DNA of 64,000 bases from a bacterium (GTDB taxonomy: Bacteria > Cyanobacteriota > Vampirovibrionia > Gastranaerophilales > Gastranaerophilaceae), in NCBI GenBank assembly GCA_017470815.1, contig JAFUXT010000020.1:21047-85046 (forward strand), given 5' to 3'. Positions 18,887-28,446 of the stretch are shown in pieces (the stretch's first letter is position 1; the number at the start of each line of letters is the position of its first letter). The translations under genes and the position numbers were made by a program. Below the pieces are notes generated by a model. It saw nothing but the letters and a program-made list of their open reading frames with translations, did no database searches and was not told the origin of the DNA.

Positions 18887-19003
18887 CGAATATAATAAAA
18901 AAAATATATATGTTAAATTTTGTTTTATTTTGATTCAGATATATCAAATTATATTTTTTTAGGGTTTAATATTTTATAAATATAACCCTCGGAAATTAAA
19001 TTC

Positions 19004-20608
19004 ATGTACGATATCACAGTTCAATCTTATAATTTAAATAAATCCCCAAACCCATATAGCCAAATCTATTCATCGAAAAAATATTTATGGCTGAAAGATC
19101 CGTTTGTAAATTCAAATAAAAAACACCCTAAAGAAGAAGCCGCAGGACTTATTTTGGCTACCGCATCCCTTTTGATGCTGTCAAAAGGGATTCAGAAAAA
19201 TGCTAAAAAAGTACTTTTGGTATTAAAAAAGTACACTGATAAAAAATATCAAAAAACATTCTTTGATGATTCAAAATCTAAAAAAAATTTTTATAATTTT
19301 ACCGGCAGAAAAATTGATTCATTTATTCATAAATCAGAAAGCCTTAATAACATCATCTCACTCAAAGATATTTTGTTTATGAAGTTGATGTATGAATCTA
19401 AACCTACAAAATGGATTCATTCTTCAATTTCGGAATTGTTTGAAAAAATTTCAAGACATACAGTCTCAAAATCATATAGAAAAACTCAAAAAGAATTTGA
19501 TAAAATGTATAATATTTTTGACAAATTTGATGAGTACCTTTTGAAACACCCCGTAAAAGATAAAACCTATGCGTACAAAGATAAACAACTGACTTTTGAG
19601 GAAATGATAAAAGAAGCAAAAAGTTGCAGAGAAAGTGTAAGACTTGTTGTAAATTCATTTATAGCAAGACCGACACAACAAATTCGATATGAAAGTATTA
19701 AAGACTCGACATCATCATTATATTCAAGATTTTGGAACGAATCATTTAAAGGTTTTTGGACAAAAGAAAATAAATTTAAAAGAAAAGAAATGTGGCAAAC
19801 TTTTATTGCTGCCGAGCAGGTTAAACTAAATAAAACCGAACTTGCAACGCAAGTTGCTTTTGCAAGAAATATGCTTTCTTACACGCCAAAAGCGAAATCA
19901 AGATATATTTCAGGGTATCTTAAAAATATAGATTCTGTTATTCCGCAGGAAGATATTGAGGGAGCAAATATTTTAAAAAGGCTTGAATGGTATATTCAGG
20001 ATAATTCTGCGTTAACTGTAAATAAGGAAAATTTTATATACGAACTTGATAAATTGGAAAAACATCAATCCGTTGTGTCAGCGGATGCAAAGATGAGTGA
20101 ATCTAATATAAAAGATAAAAAAACAAATATAAGAATGATTCGCACAATGGTAAATGATGACGGAACGGGCGAACTTGATGATATGATAAACATATACAGG
20201 CGTTTAGCACCTTTCGAGTTATCAAAATCCGGGGCCTTGGATGTTGCCCGCAAATCCGTTGAATCATTTGACCGTTCTGTTCATCTTGAAACAGGAGAAT
20301 TGTATGATAAACTCCGAGATTTAGATATCGGTTCGGCTCCGACTGATGTCCTGACCTTGGTATTTTCTGCATGGATGATTGTATCTGCGTTGGATAAAGC
20401 TAAAAATCATGAAGAAAAAAAATCCATATTATTAAAATCAGGTATTCCGATTATTGGTGGTGTTGCCACAACTCTTATTTCGGCAACGAAACTTTTATCG
20501 AGCGGAAAATCAATTATGTTAGGGTTTATCTCAGGTCTTATTTTAAACAGAATGGGTTTAATTGCAGATGATATAAGAAAAGAAATAAGATCTGATAAAA
20601 AATCATAA
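19004..20608 (+). CDS. Hypothetical protein with C-terminal membrane segments
   Basis: 534 aa, starting MYDITVQSYNLNKSPNPYSQ. I recognise no family. A hydrophobic stretch lies near residues 45-60 (AAGLILATASLLMLSKG). The long middle (about 70-430) is Lys-rich and helical, with coiled-coil character. The C-terminus has hydrophobic segments at about 445-460 (VLTLVFSAWMIVSAL) and 480-525 (IPIIGGVATTLISATKLL and LGFISGLILNRMGL). This layout would suit a membrane-attached cytoplasmic protein. It is a single gene between the glycan locus and the lipid-enzyme block, with no clear Shine-Dalgarno. It is probably lineage-specific. Confidence 0.75.
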   Translation: MYDITVQSYNLNKSPNPYSQIYSSKKYLWLKDPFVNSNKKHPKEEAAGLILATASLLMLSKGIQKNAKKVLLVLKKYTDKKYQKTFFDDSKSKKNFYNFTGRKIDSFIHKSESLNNIISLKDILFMKLMYESKPTKWIHSSISELFEKISRHTVSKSYRKTQKEFDKMYNIFDKFDEYLLKHPVKDKTYAYKDKQLTFEEMIKEAKSCRESVRLVVNSFIARPTQQIRYESIKDSTSSLYSRFWNESFKGFWTKENKFKRKEMWQTFIAAEQVKLNKTELATQVAFARNMLSYTPKAKSRYISGYLKNIDSVIPQEDIEGANILKRLEWYIQDNSALTVNKENFIYELDKLEKHQSVVSADAKMSESNIKDKKTNIRMIRTMVNDDGTGELDDMINIYRRLAPFELSKSGALDVARKSVESFDRSVHLETGELYDKLRDLDIGSAPTDVLTLVFSAWMIVSALDKAKNHEEKKSILLKSGIPIIGGVATTLISATKLLSSGKSIMLGFISGLILNRMGLIADDIRKEIRSDKKS

Positions 20609-20662
20609 AATTAGCAGACCTGCAACAACAAATTTTCATCTTAAAAAAGTAATTTACCGCAT

Positions 20663-21520
20663 TTATTTTGAATAAACATTTAAAATTTGCGGGATGACAG
20701 AGATATTTATGTCGTTTTTCAATTTCATTTTTTCTCCGTCTATGTGACAGGCAACCCAGTTATTTTTTATAGTTAATTTATTCGTTTTAAAATATTTAGT
20801 TTTTTTTGTATTAAATTTTATATTCAAAAGGATTTTCAGAAATTCAATAAAAAATGAAACGGGATTTTTGGTATTTAGAACAAAAACATCCATAAGTCCG
20901 TCGTCAAGTTCATTTTTTCTTCCGACAGAAACCCAATTCCGATACATATTTGCAGAATTTGCAACAATTACACAACTTGCATTGATTCTTATATCTCTAC
21001 CGGCAACATTTATATCATAAGGTCTGGGATTAAGTTTCAATGCAAAAATTATACCTGCCAGAAAATACGCAAAATAACCAAAATCATTTTTTATGGATTG
21101 AGGAGTTTTACAAATTATATCAGAATCGTACCCAAATCCGCATCGTAAAAAAGATGGCAAATTATTTATATTAAGAGCGTCAATTTTTTTGATATTATTT
21201 TTATCAATAATTTTTAATGCTTTTTTTAAATTTGACGGAATACCCAATTTTGCAGCAAGCAAATTTGCAGTTCCGCATGGAATTATAGCAAGAGTCATAT
21301 CCGTTCCTGCGATAATTCTTGCAACCTTATTAACTGTCCCGTCACCGCCAACCGCAAAAATAGTGTCATATCCGTTTAAATCAGTATTATCAAGTTCATC
21401 TATTGATACAAATTTAAACAAACTGCATCTTTTCAGCAGAAATTTATGTATTATTTTTTTGTGGAGAATTGCTTTTTTGCGGCCTGCATTATAGTTGAAA
21501 ACGACAAGAGCATTTTTCAT
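20663..21520 (-). CDS. Diacylglycerol kinase-like lipid kinase (DagK catalytic domain)
   Basis: 285 aa. The DAGK catalytic motif GGDGT is at 58-62, with an N-terminal NYNAGRK phosphate loop and PCGTANLLA at 81-89. This is the YegS/DgkB soluble family, which phosphorylates diacylglycerol or related lipids (sphingoid, ceramide or undecaprenol-type in different members) using ATP. It lies directly after a PAP2 phosphatase (0-nt gap). The two could interconvert a lipid alcohol and its phosphate at the membrane. Length is normal for the family (about 290 aa). The lipid substrate is not determinable here. Confidence 0.85.
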   Translation of the reverse strand: MKNALVVFNYNAGRKKAILHKKIIHKFLLKRCSLFKFVSIDELDNTDLNGYDTIFAVGGDGTVNKVARIIAGTDMTLAIIPCGTANLLAAKLGIPSNLKKALKIIDKNNIKKIDALNINNLPSFLRCGFGYDSDIICKTPQSIKNDFGYFAYFLAGIIFALKLNPRPYDINVAGRDIRINASCVIVANSANMYRNWVSVGRKNELDDGLMDVFVLNTKNPVSFFIEFLKILLNIKFNTKKTKYFKTNKLTIKNNWVACHIDGEKMKLKNDINISVIPQILNVYSK

Positions 21521-22135
21521 TTAACATTTGCCCCCGATAAGTCTTATCAGTTTTATATAAAACAAAATAAATATTAATGCAAGTAAATACCCTCCGATAA
21601 CATCTGTCGGATTATGCACCCCTAACCAAATTCTGCTGAAACCTTCAAATAAAATCCACAATATAGCAAAACATATCCCAGTAATTTTTAGAATTTTATT
21701 TTTGCAATATTTTACGAGGTAAAATATTATAAGTCCGTAGAGGGTTGTCGTAATGAAAGTGTGATTAGACACAAAACTAAATGACGTTTTATGGACAAAT
21801 AATTGCATTTCAACAGGAGGCCTTGGTCTTTGCACTACATTTTTTAATATTTTGTTAAAACAATATGCAACCATAGGAGATGATACAAAAATTATCAAAT
21901 CAATCAGTAAATATTTTTTGAAAAAGTAAATTCCGCCAATAATAAGCGGAACATACAAACAAATGTTGTAAAGCCATGAACCTGCCATATCAGGTATGGA
22001 AACAGGCAGATTTTTTAATAATTCCTGAACGGATAATATAACACCTCTGTCCCATTGAGTAACAACAGGACAGGTGTTTACAATAATTGAATAAATTATA
22101 AATAATATTACAAGTACAATAATACTTTTTTTCAC
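21521..22135 (-). CDS. PAP2 family phosphatase
   Basis: 204 aa from a GTG start at 22135, chosen because AAGGA lies 7 nt before it. A longer reading from 22243 would overlap the upstream radical SAM gene by 98 nt. Phosphatase motifs are visible: KNVVQRPRP, SNHTF (SGH variant with Asn), and SRIWLGVHNPTD. About six membrane helices surround them. PAP2 enzymes dephosphorylate phosphatidate, undecaprenyl diphosphate and similar lipids on the outer face of the inner membrane. The DagK-like gene follows with no gap, suggesting a coupled lipid role. Confidence 0.8.
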   Translation of the reverse strand: MKKSIIVLVILFIIYSIIVNTCPVVTQWDRGVILSVQELLKNLPVSIPDMAGSWLYNICLYVPLIIGGIYFFKKYLLIDLIIFVSSPMVAYCFNKILKNVVQRPRPPVEMQLFVHKTSFSFVSNHTFITTTLYGLIIFYLVKYCKNKILKITGICFAILWILFEGFSRIWLGVHNPTDVIGGYLLALIFILFYIKLIRLIGGKC

Positions 22136-22145
22136 TTTATTATCC

Positions 22146-23663
22146 TTAATGGCATCCGCATCCTGCACAGTGCCCATCGCAAGCGTGTTCAGGTTTTTCG
22201 GTTGAGCAGAAGTGATCTCGGTCAATGTAATATTCTCCTTCAAGCGGGAATATTGTCATCCATAGATTTTCTCTCCAATCTTTATCAAGAATTTCTTTGA
22301 CTTCAGATGAATACTTGTCAATTTCTGCTTTAATTTGAGGATTTGTAAGGTAATCTGCAGCGCCTTTATGTGTTTCGTAAGGTTTAAATTCTTCGTAGTA
22401 TTTTCTCAATACATCAGGTCTGTCAACAATCATACAAGGACGAAGCATATTGCCGTCTTCATAAGGAATACCGTTTCTTATTGCAGTCATAAACGGAGAA
22501 GCCAAAGCCTCTGTTAATGTGCAATCTTTAAGATTATGAGTAGCCAAATGAACAAATGTACAAGGTTCAACATCCCCTCTTGGATTAACATGAATATATT
22601 GGCGGCCGCCTGCGATACATCCCATCATTTCAGGTCCGTCACCCCAAAAATCAACTGTCATCATAGGCAAAGTATTTCTTGCATTATAAACGGCTTTTAA
22701 AATTTGACGTCTTTGCTGTGCGTTCGGTGTCATACTGACATCAGGACTGTCTCCGACAGGAACATAATGGAAAAACCAAGTCCATAAGCATCCTTTATCA
22801 GATAACATCTTCATAAAATCGTCCGAAGTAACCTCGTCACAGTTTTGACTTGTAGCTGTAACGGAAGCACCGAAGAAAATTCCTGCTTCTCGAAGCATAT
22901 CCATCTTTTGCATAACCATATCAAAACATCCGTCCCCTCTTACGGCATCAGTGTTTTCTTTTAAACCGCCTAATGAGAACATCGGCTGAACATTGCCAAG
23001 TCTTTTAAGCGTTTCTACCGTTTTTTCGGTAATCAAAGAACCGTTAGTGAATGTGATAAATGTGCAATCGTTAAATTCTTCGCAAAGTTCAAGAAATTCT
23101 TTTCTTGCAAAAGGTTCTCCACCTACGATTGGGAAAATATGAATACCCATCACATCTCTTGCTTCGGTAAATATTTCTCTCCATTTATCTTTTGTCAAAT
23201 CTTCTTTGACATCATATTCGTGTGCCCAGCAGCCTTTGCAATTGAAGTTGCATCTTTTTGTAATACTTGCCAAAAGTACAGTAGGCGGGAAGAAACCGTT
23301 TTTCTCATTAAATTCCGAACGCTTTCTCAAATTATCGCCGTAATAGCCATTTACAAAAAAGTTTTTAATCCATTTATTACGACAATTAGGGTGAAGTTCG
23401 GTTAAAATTCTTTTCCACCAGAAAAGATGTGCGTGTTCAGTTTCAAAAAGCCATTGCATCCTTTTAGCGTGATTAATACCGCCTTTTGACCCCGAAATTT
23501 TTTCAAATATTTTTGCAAGATTTATCAGTTTTTCTTTACTGAAATTGTGCCCGAGATAATTTATAGCCGAATCTATTGCAAGATTGCTTAACTGTAATTT
23601 TATTCTGTCAAAAGCACCCATAGAGTTGGATTGCCATACTGTTGATTGTTTTTCTACTCTCAT
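22146..23663 (-). CDS. Radical SAM protein with cysteine-rich C-terminus
   Basis: 505 aa. The radical SAM cluster motif CxxxCxxC is RCNFNCKGC (C138, C142, C145), followed by the SAM-binding GGEP in IVGGEPFARKE. A helical N-terminal extension of about 125 residues precedes it. Later cysteines (MMGCIAGG, VEPCTFVH, RPCMIVD) resemble a SPASM-like auxiliary cluster, and the protein ends in a striking DGHCAGCGCH tail. The start has AAAGGAGACAAT. It is followed by PAP2 and DagK-like genes, which hints at a lipid or surface-polymer substrate, but the chemistry is unknown. Length and N-terminal extension are unusual. Confidence 0.8.
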   Translation of the reverse strand: MRVEKQSTVWQSNSMGAFDRIKLQLSNLAIDSAINYLGHNFSKEKLINLAKIFEKISGSKGGINHAKRMQWLFETEHAHLFWWKRILTELHPNCRNKWIKNFFVNGYYGDNLRKRSEFNEKNGFFPPTVLLASITKRCNFNCKGCWAHEYDVKEDLTKDKWREIFTEARDVMGIHIFPIVGGEPFARKEFLELCEEFNDCTFITFTNGSLITEKTVETLKRLGNVQPMFSLGGLKENTDAVRGDGCFDMVMQKMDMLREAGIFFGASVTATSQNCDEVTSDDFMKMLSDKGCLWTWFFHYVPVGDSPDVSMTPNAQQRRQILKAVYNARNTLPMMTVDFWGDGPEMMGCIAGGRQYIHVNPRGDVEPCTFVHLATHNLKDCTLTEALASPFMTAIRNGIPYEDGNMLRPCMIVDRPDVLRKYYEEFKPYETHKGAADYLTNPQIKAEIDKYSSEVKEILDKDWRENLWMTIFPLEGEYYIDRDHFCSTEKPEHACDGHCAGCGCH

Positions 23664-23695
23664 ATTGTCTCCTTTAATTTTCCCTATAAAAAATT

Positions 23696-23730
23696 ATACT
23701 ACAAAAATTTTTGACAAACTCTTGTAGTAT
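23696..23730 (-). terminator. Hairpin after the SLBB export gene
   Basis: Inverted repeat ATACTACAA (23696-23704) and TTGTAGTAT (23722-23730). On the minus strand it follows the 23760 stop and is trailed by AATTTTTT, so it can act as a terminator. The same strand also reads TATAAT at its edge, so it may overlap a -10 element for the radical SAM gene that starts at 23663. Confidence 0.5.
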
Positions 23731-23759
23731 AACTAATTATTTAATATTGTTCTTTAGCA

Positions 23760-26135
23760 TTACCATTTATGAACTGCAAATGCCATCAAAAATACCTGGC
23801 TGAATGCCTGAAGTGCGGCTGAAATTGGTGTAATCCAATCATTTCCGGCAATTCTTCTTGGAACAACAATCGTATCTCCTGCATAAACTTTTGTTCTTTT
23901 GTGTGCTTTTACTGCTCTGCCGTTTACTCCGACTTTATATACTCTGAATCTGTTTGCATTAGGAGTATATCCGCCAACTTCTCTTATGTAATCTCTGACT
24001 CTTGTTCCGTTTTTATAAATGAATGACTGCTCATTATAGACTTCACCGATAACGCTGACATGATTAGACATTCTCGGAATATAAATGTCATCTCCGTCCT
24101 GAATTTCTATATTATCAACTTTATCGATTTTTTTGATGTCATCGGTTTTAATATTAAGAGCGATTTGACCGGTATATCTTTCGGATAATTTTCCTTGGGA
24201 AATTTGCAATTGCGCTATTGTTTCTAATTTAGTCTGTTGGTCTTGTTCGGATTGTTTATATCCGCTTGCAAGTTTTCCTTGAATCAACTGGATATCACGT
24301 TCGTTGTTCTTTTCCGCAATATCAGTCTGTTTAGCCTTCAAGTTCGTTCTCTTGAATACTATCCCTCTTAAATTCGCATCTTCAGTCAAACCGCCTGCCA
24401 TTTCAATAACATCAGACAATTTTTGACCTTTGACAAATGAGAATACTCCCGGTTCTTTAACATAGCCTGAAACTTTAACAGTCTTAATTACTTCATTGTT
24501 TCTTAATGTTCTGAAGAACACTTTTGATTCAGGTGCAATACTGATGGATTTGATTCTATCATAACTTACCATCAAATCATACATATAATAAATGCTTGTG
24601 CTTCCTCCCGGCGGTGTTATTTCGACTGCTACATTTTCGGTCGGAATTAATTGATTTGAATTTTCAGTACCGACTTTTAATCTTAAATTACCGTCATTTC
24701 TTGATGTTTTATATTCATTTTCATCTGTTTTAATATCTGATTCCATAAATTTAATATTTGACAGTACATCTGCCAATGTCATATTTGTCATATAAGGCAT
24801 ATGTTTTGGAGTATTTATGCATCCGTAAACATCAACAAACTGTGAATTTGTACTTTTATAAATAGTAATAACATCTCTCGGCTGAAGCAACGGGTCATTC
24901 ATTCCTGAGAAAAATTCTTTTAAAAATACAGGAATAATTTCGACATTTCTGCCGTCACCTGAAATTCTTCTTATTACGGCCTGATTTGTAAATGTTTCTT
25001 CCAAAAATTCGTCTTCATTTTTCAAAATTTCTGAAAGTCTCATTCCTTCGTGATAAACATAAGTCGCAGGGTGTTTAATATTACCCTGAATTGCTATTGT
25101 ATTTTCGGAATTGTTATATGTTTCTTTGAATTCAACGGATTCACCGTTTGAGAGTTTTGAATTTATTGCATTATCCCACTTAACTGTTCTTGCAATTCTT
25201 TGATTGGCATTTCTGTCAAAACCTGTCATTATAACATCATCTTGTCTTGTAGTAACAAGTAATCCACCTGCATACTTAACCAAATCCTTAAGTGTTTCTC
25301 CTGTTTTCAATTCGTAAATACCCGGTTCTTTTACGCCGTTTTTGAGAGCAGCAACACTTCCTATTTTTCCTACAAATATTGTATCATTAGGTTTTACCAT
25401 TACAGTTGTGTTTTGTCCTAAAAATATCGGATAATAAAGGTCTGTACTCTTTTTGTTATACATAACATTTCTCAATGTACCTGTTTTCTTGATTCCGCCT
25501 GCTGCTCCTAAAGCATCCATAAGTGTAGAATTGTTACCGATTAAAACTTTACCCGGTCTGCCGACTTCACCATATACATATATAGGGAACTGACTGCCTG
25601 ATAATACGCTCAATTTTATACGCATATTATTATACTTGCTTCGTGCAATTGAATTTACATCATTTTCAACTTCGCTTAATGTTCTTCCTTCTGCTTTTAT
25701 CAAGCCTATACCGGATATGAAAATCGCACCGCTTGAAGATACTTCTGTTTGACTTGACGGAGTAACAAGATTTGCACCTGTCATCCCCATCATATCTACC
25801 GAATCTCCATAGGCATTGACAATTAATCTTGTACCGATTGTGAGTCTGTAACCGCCATCATATTTGCCTGTTGCTGATGATGCATCAATAGGATTTGTGA
25901 AATGATCATAACCCTTTTGGCGTAAAATCGTACCGGAAACTTTATTTTCTTTTCCGTTGAACATTTCTTCTATTTGACTGCCTGCAACATAGTGTGCTTC
26001 ATCAATACTTTGGTGATTATCTTCAAATACATCTTTTAGTCCCAAAGCATCAGATTCTGTGACGGCAAAAGCCACCTGCATATTGCAAAATACTAATATA
26101 AGCAGGGTGGCAATTATTCTTTGAAATTTTTTCAT
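23760..26135 (-). CDS. Polysaccharide export protein with SLBB repeats (Wza-like)
   Basis: 791 aa. A signal peptide (about 1-24, IIATLLILVFCNMQVAFA) precedes a poly-export domain at about 93-180 (YRLTIGTRLIVNAYGDSV). Several SLBB-type repeats then recur, each with a G(x)V..PG pattern: VYGEVGRPGKVL, KNGVKEPGIYEL, VSGYVKEPGVFSF, VIGEVYNEQSF. A C-terminal hydrophobic helix (ISAALQAFSQVFLMAFAV) matches the outer-membrane-spanning helix of Wza-like channels. Longer than Wza (about 380 aa), as in multi-SLBB relatives of cyanobacteria and deltaproteobacteria. Probably carries a surface polysaccharide across the outer membrane. No Wzc or Wzx partner is in the window. Confidence 0.85.
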   Translation of the reverse strand: MKKFQRIIATLLILVFCNMQVAFAVTESDALGLKDVFEDNHQSIDEAHYVAGSQIEEMFNGKENKVSGTILRQKGYDHFTNPIDASSATGKYDGGYRLTIGTRLIVNAYGDSVDMMGMTGANLVTPSSQTEVSSSGAIFISGIGLIKAEGRTLSEVENDVNSIARSKYNNMRIKLSVLSGSQFPIYVYGEVGRPGKVLIGNNSTLMDALGAAGGIKKTGTLRNVMYNKKSTDLYYPIFLGQNTTVMVKPNDTIFVGKIGSVAALKNGVKEPGIYELKTGETLKDLVKYAGGLLVTTRQDDVIMTGFDRNANQRIARTVKWDNAINSKLSNGESVEFKETYNNSENTIAIQGNIKHPATYVYHEGMRLSEILKNEDEFLEETFTNQAVIRRISGDGRNVEIIPVFLKEFFSGMNDPLLQPRDVITIYKSTNSQFVDVYGCINTPKHMPYMTNMTLADVLSNIKFMESDIKTDENEYKTSRNDGNLRLKVGTENSNQLIPTENVAVEITPPGGSTSIYYMYDLMVSYDRIKSISIAPESKVFFRTLRNNEVIKTVKVSGYVKEPGVFSFVKGQKLSDVIEMAGGLTEDANLRGIVFKRTNLKAKQTDIAEKNNERDIQLIQGKLASGYKQSEQDQQTKLETIAQLQISQGKLSERYTGQIALNIKTDDIKKIDKVDNIEIQDGDDIYIPRMSNHVSVIGEVYNEQSFIYKNGTRVRDYIREVGGYTPNANRFRVYKVGVNGRAVKAHKRTKVYAGDTIVVPRRIAGNDWITPISAALQAFSQVFLMAFAVHKW

Positions 26136-26210
26136 TTTATATATCCTTTATTATATCTTTTACTATATACACATAGCAATAATATTCAAAAAAAATATTA
26201 TTTGCTACTA

Positions 26211-27260
26211 TTATGTAATAGCAATTTCCATTAATGATTTTATTGCAGGCCATTCTAATTTCCACAAGCCCGATGCATCAAGCGCATAGTTGCCTACGCA
26301 TGCAAGTTTACAATCTTTACATTTGTTAACAGTTTCTATAAATACAGGGTCACTGATAACATCTTTTAAAGAACGACCTTTTACGCTAATAAACGGTTTT
26401 CTGTCATAACAGCGGAGCATATCACCGTTTGAATAAATAACGGTCGCAATTCTTGGCCAATGACATTCATAATAGTTTTTCTTTGCAATAATGTAATCCA
26501 TAAAGTAATAAGAGTTTCTTATCGGATAACCTTGTTTTTTAAGTTCTTTAATCTTAATAAACATTTCTGATAATTGGTCATTTTCAAGTTCCGTGTTTAC
26601 GACATTTTCGGCTTCTTCAGGTCTTGAAGCCGCTTTATTTACTGTAAAGTATAACAAGATATCCGCATCTTTGCAGTACTGAGCAACTTCTTTAATCTGT
26701 TCAAAATTAGTCTGCGTTGATACTGTACAGCAAATATAAATTCTCATTTTCGGAGAATGAACTTTATGGTATTCAATACCGCTCATTACTCTGTCACAAA
26801 TCCCAGGTAAATGACGAATATCATCGTGCGCTTTACCGACAGCATCTAAAGAGCAGAACATAAGATCGGTGTATTGCCCAAATCCCGGATTTTCTTCCAA
26901 AAACCACCCGTTTGTTGCGATTTTTGTATATAAACCTGCATCGTGAGAAGCCTTACAGATTTCGGTGAAATCTTTCCTCAACAATGGTTCACCGCCCCAA
27001 AGAATACTGTCCATATAACCGATTTGACCTGCTTCAGTCAGTAATCTTACGATTTCTTCGGTCGACATATCATCTTGTCCCTTTTTGGATTTCCAAAAAC
27101 AAAAATCACAGTCGCAGTTGCAGGCACTTGTGACCATTAATGAAAAACATAATGGTTTCGGATTTTTTGAAAGTCTGCTTTGTATACATTCCAAAGCACC
27201 GCCAAATAAATGTCTGTAATATTTGATTCTTTCTAAAGTCATACTATTTCTTGATTGCAT
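26211..27260 (-). CDS. Radical SAM protein with SPASM-like cysteines
   Basis: 349 aa. The CxxxCxxC motif is ACNCDCDFC (C47, C51, C54), with ILWGGEPLLR later. The C-terminal region has clustered cysteines (RCYDRKPF, CKDCKLACVGNYA) consistent with an auxiliary Fe-S site. The start at 27260 has GAGGAAGAAA directly upstream and overlaps the preceding HgdB-like gene by 17 nt, so it is the last gene of that operon. Substrate unknown. The association with activase-related proteins and a PHP protein is not one I can assign to a known pathway. Confidence 0.8.
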   Translation of the reverse strand: MQSRNSMTLERIKYYRHLFGGALECIQSRLSKNPKPLCFSLMVTSACNCDCDFCFWKSKKGQDDMSTEEIVRLLTEAGQIGYMDSILWGGEPLLRKDFTEICKASHDAGLYTKIATNGWFLEENPGFGQYTDLMFCSLDAVGKAHDDIRHLPGICDRVMSGIEYHKVHSPKMRIYICCTVSTQTNFEQIKEVAQYCKDADILLYFTVNKAASRPEEAENVVNTELENDQLSEMFIKIKELKKQGYPIRNSYYFMDYIIAKKNYYECHWPRIATVIYSNGDMLRCYDRKPFISVKGRSLKDVISDPVFIETVNKCKDCKLACVGNYALDASGLWKLEWPAIKSLMEIAIT

Positions 27261-28443
27261 TTTCTTCCTCGTTTTCCTTTATATTCTTTATCTTTCTTCT
27301 CTTAATTAAATCTGCAAAAGCCTCAATTCTTGTTATATTCCCTGCTTTACCCGTTTGTTCATCAAGCACAAGTTCGAGTATGGGGATGTTTTCCTGTCTG
27401 CTGACTTTTGGTAAAATATTTTGAGCCACGATTTCCGGCATACAGGAAAATGGCATTATATGTATTATACCATCAATACCGTTTTTTGCAGCAAATACCG
27501 TATCGCCTACAGTTTCAAGACATTCCCCGCCTATTGCGCGTTTCATATAATCTTTAGCAAAGCGTACGCAGCGTTCACGATGAGATTCTTTTTTATAAAA
27601 TATCGATGGCTGTAATACATGTTCTAACCAATCAGAGAAAAATATTTGCCTTTGGACTTCTATACCGAGTTCGCCCAATGTTTTTTCTATTTCCTGATTG
27701 GTGTAGGGGTCTAATAATACAAAAAATTCCCCCAAAAGATAAACTGTCGGTACAATTTTATCTTTATCTATAGGAATTTTTGCAAAATCTTCAATTACCC
27801 GTTGTTTTAATTTTTTACATTCTCTGACGGATGTTGTTTCTCTTATGATTTCGTACCATTTTTTATAGCATTTTTCTGCATCGCCTTTATTCAGTTCTCT
27901 CGGTCTTGTGTAGAACATCAGTTTTTCGGCTTTATCTATTGCAAATGCTTTGTTAAACCCGGTACTAAAGCCTTTATAATATCTGTAAGGATTCCAGCAT
28001 CTTGTTACATGCCAAAACGCTTCAAGTGTTTGTTTCATTTTACTTTGGTACATATCAAATACGCACATATCAAATTTGTAACCGAGTTTTTTTAAAGTTT
28101 TTTGGGCCATTTTGGTATAATTGCCAAACCTGCAAGACCCCGGAGCCTGAAACATCATTAGTGTATTTGCACCATTCTCAAGTGCCATTATGTAATTGGC
28201 AAGATTGAGTTTATACGGTAAACAAATTCCTTCAATACTGTTTTTAACTCCGATTTCAAGCGCTCTGTTTGTGTTTTGCGGAGGCATAACAATTTTTGCC
28301 CCCAAAGAACTGACTAATGCGCCCATAGACAAATCGATATTGCCCATTCTCGGCCAGGCTACAACTCTGTCTTTTGTCGCTATAGAGTGGTCTTGTTGTG
28401 CATAACGCTCTTTATAAAATTGTTTTTCTTTAGATTTATTCAA
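27244..28443 (-). CDS. HgdB / 2-hydroxyacyl-CoA dehydratase activase-related protein A
   Basis: 399 aa. It starts with TTG at 28443, with GGAAGA nine nt upstream and no nearby ATG. Sequence style matches the activase-related (DUF2229/HgdB-like) group, with conserved cysteines in EGICLPYK, PGSCRFGNY and MPFSCMPEIV, and ends with LVLDEQTGKAGNITRIEAF, a typical C-terminal block. Such proteins hold a [4Fe-4S] cluster, but members outside dehydratase operons have no assigned reaction. It resembles the 357-aa protein upstream (29491-30564), which shares the C-terminal LE-F/RLEAFADL block. The two probably form a pair. Confidence 0.75.
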   Translation of the reverse strand: MNKSKEKQFYKERYAQQDHSIATKDRVVAWPRMGNIDLSMGALVSSLGAKIVMPPQNTNRALEIGVKNSIEGICLPYKLNLANYIMALENGANTLMMFQAPGSCRFGNYTKMAQKTLKKLGYKFDMCVFDMYQSKMKQTLEAFWHVTRCWNPYRYYKGFSTGFNKAFAIDKAEKLMFYTRPRELNKGDAEKCYKKWYEIIRETTSVRECKKLKQRVIEDFAKIPIDKDKIVPTVYLLGEFFVLLDPYTNQEIEKTLGELGIEVQRQIFFSDWLEHVLQPSIFYKKESHRERCVRFAKDYMKRAIGGECLETVGDTVFAAKNGIDGIIHIMPFSCMPEIVAQNILPKVSRQENIPILELVLDEQTGKAGNITRIEAFADLIKRRKIKNIKENEEENAIKK

Positions 28444-28446
28444 TGT

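Noticed and set aside
22136..22243. N-terminal extension of the PAP2 protein
   Set aside because: It overlaps the clearly coding C-terminus of the radical SAM gene; a GTG with a ribosome site lies at 22135.
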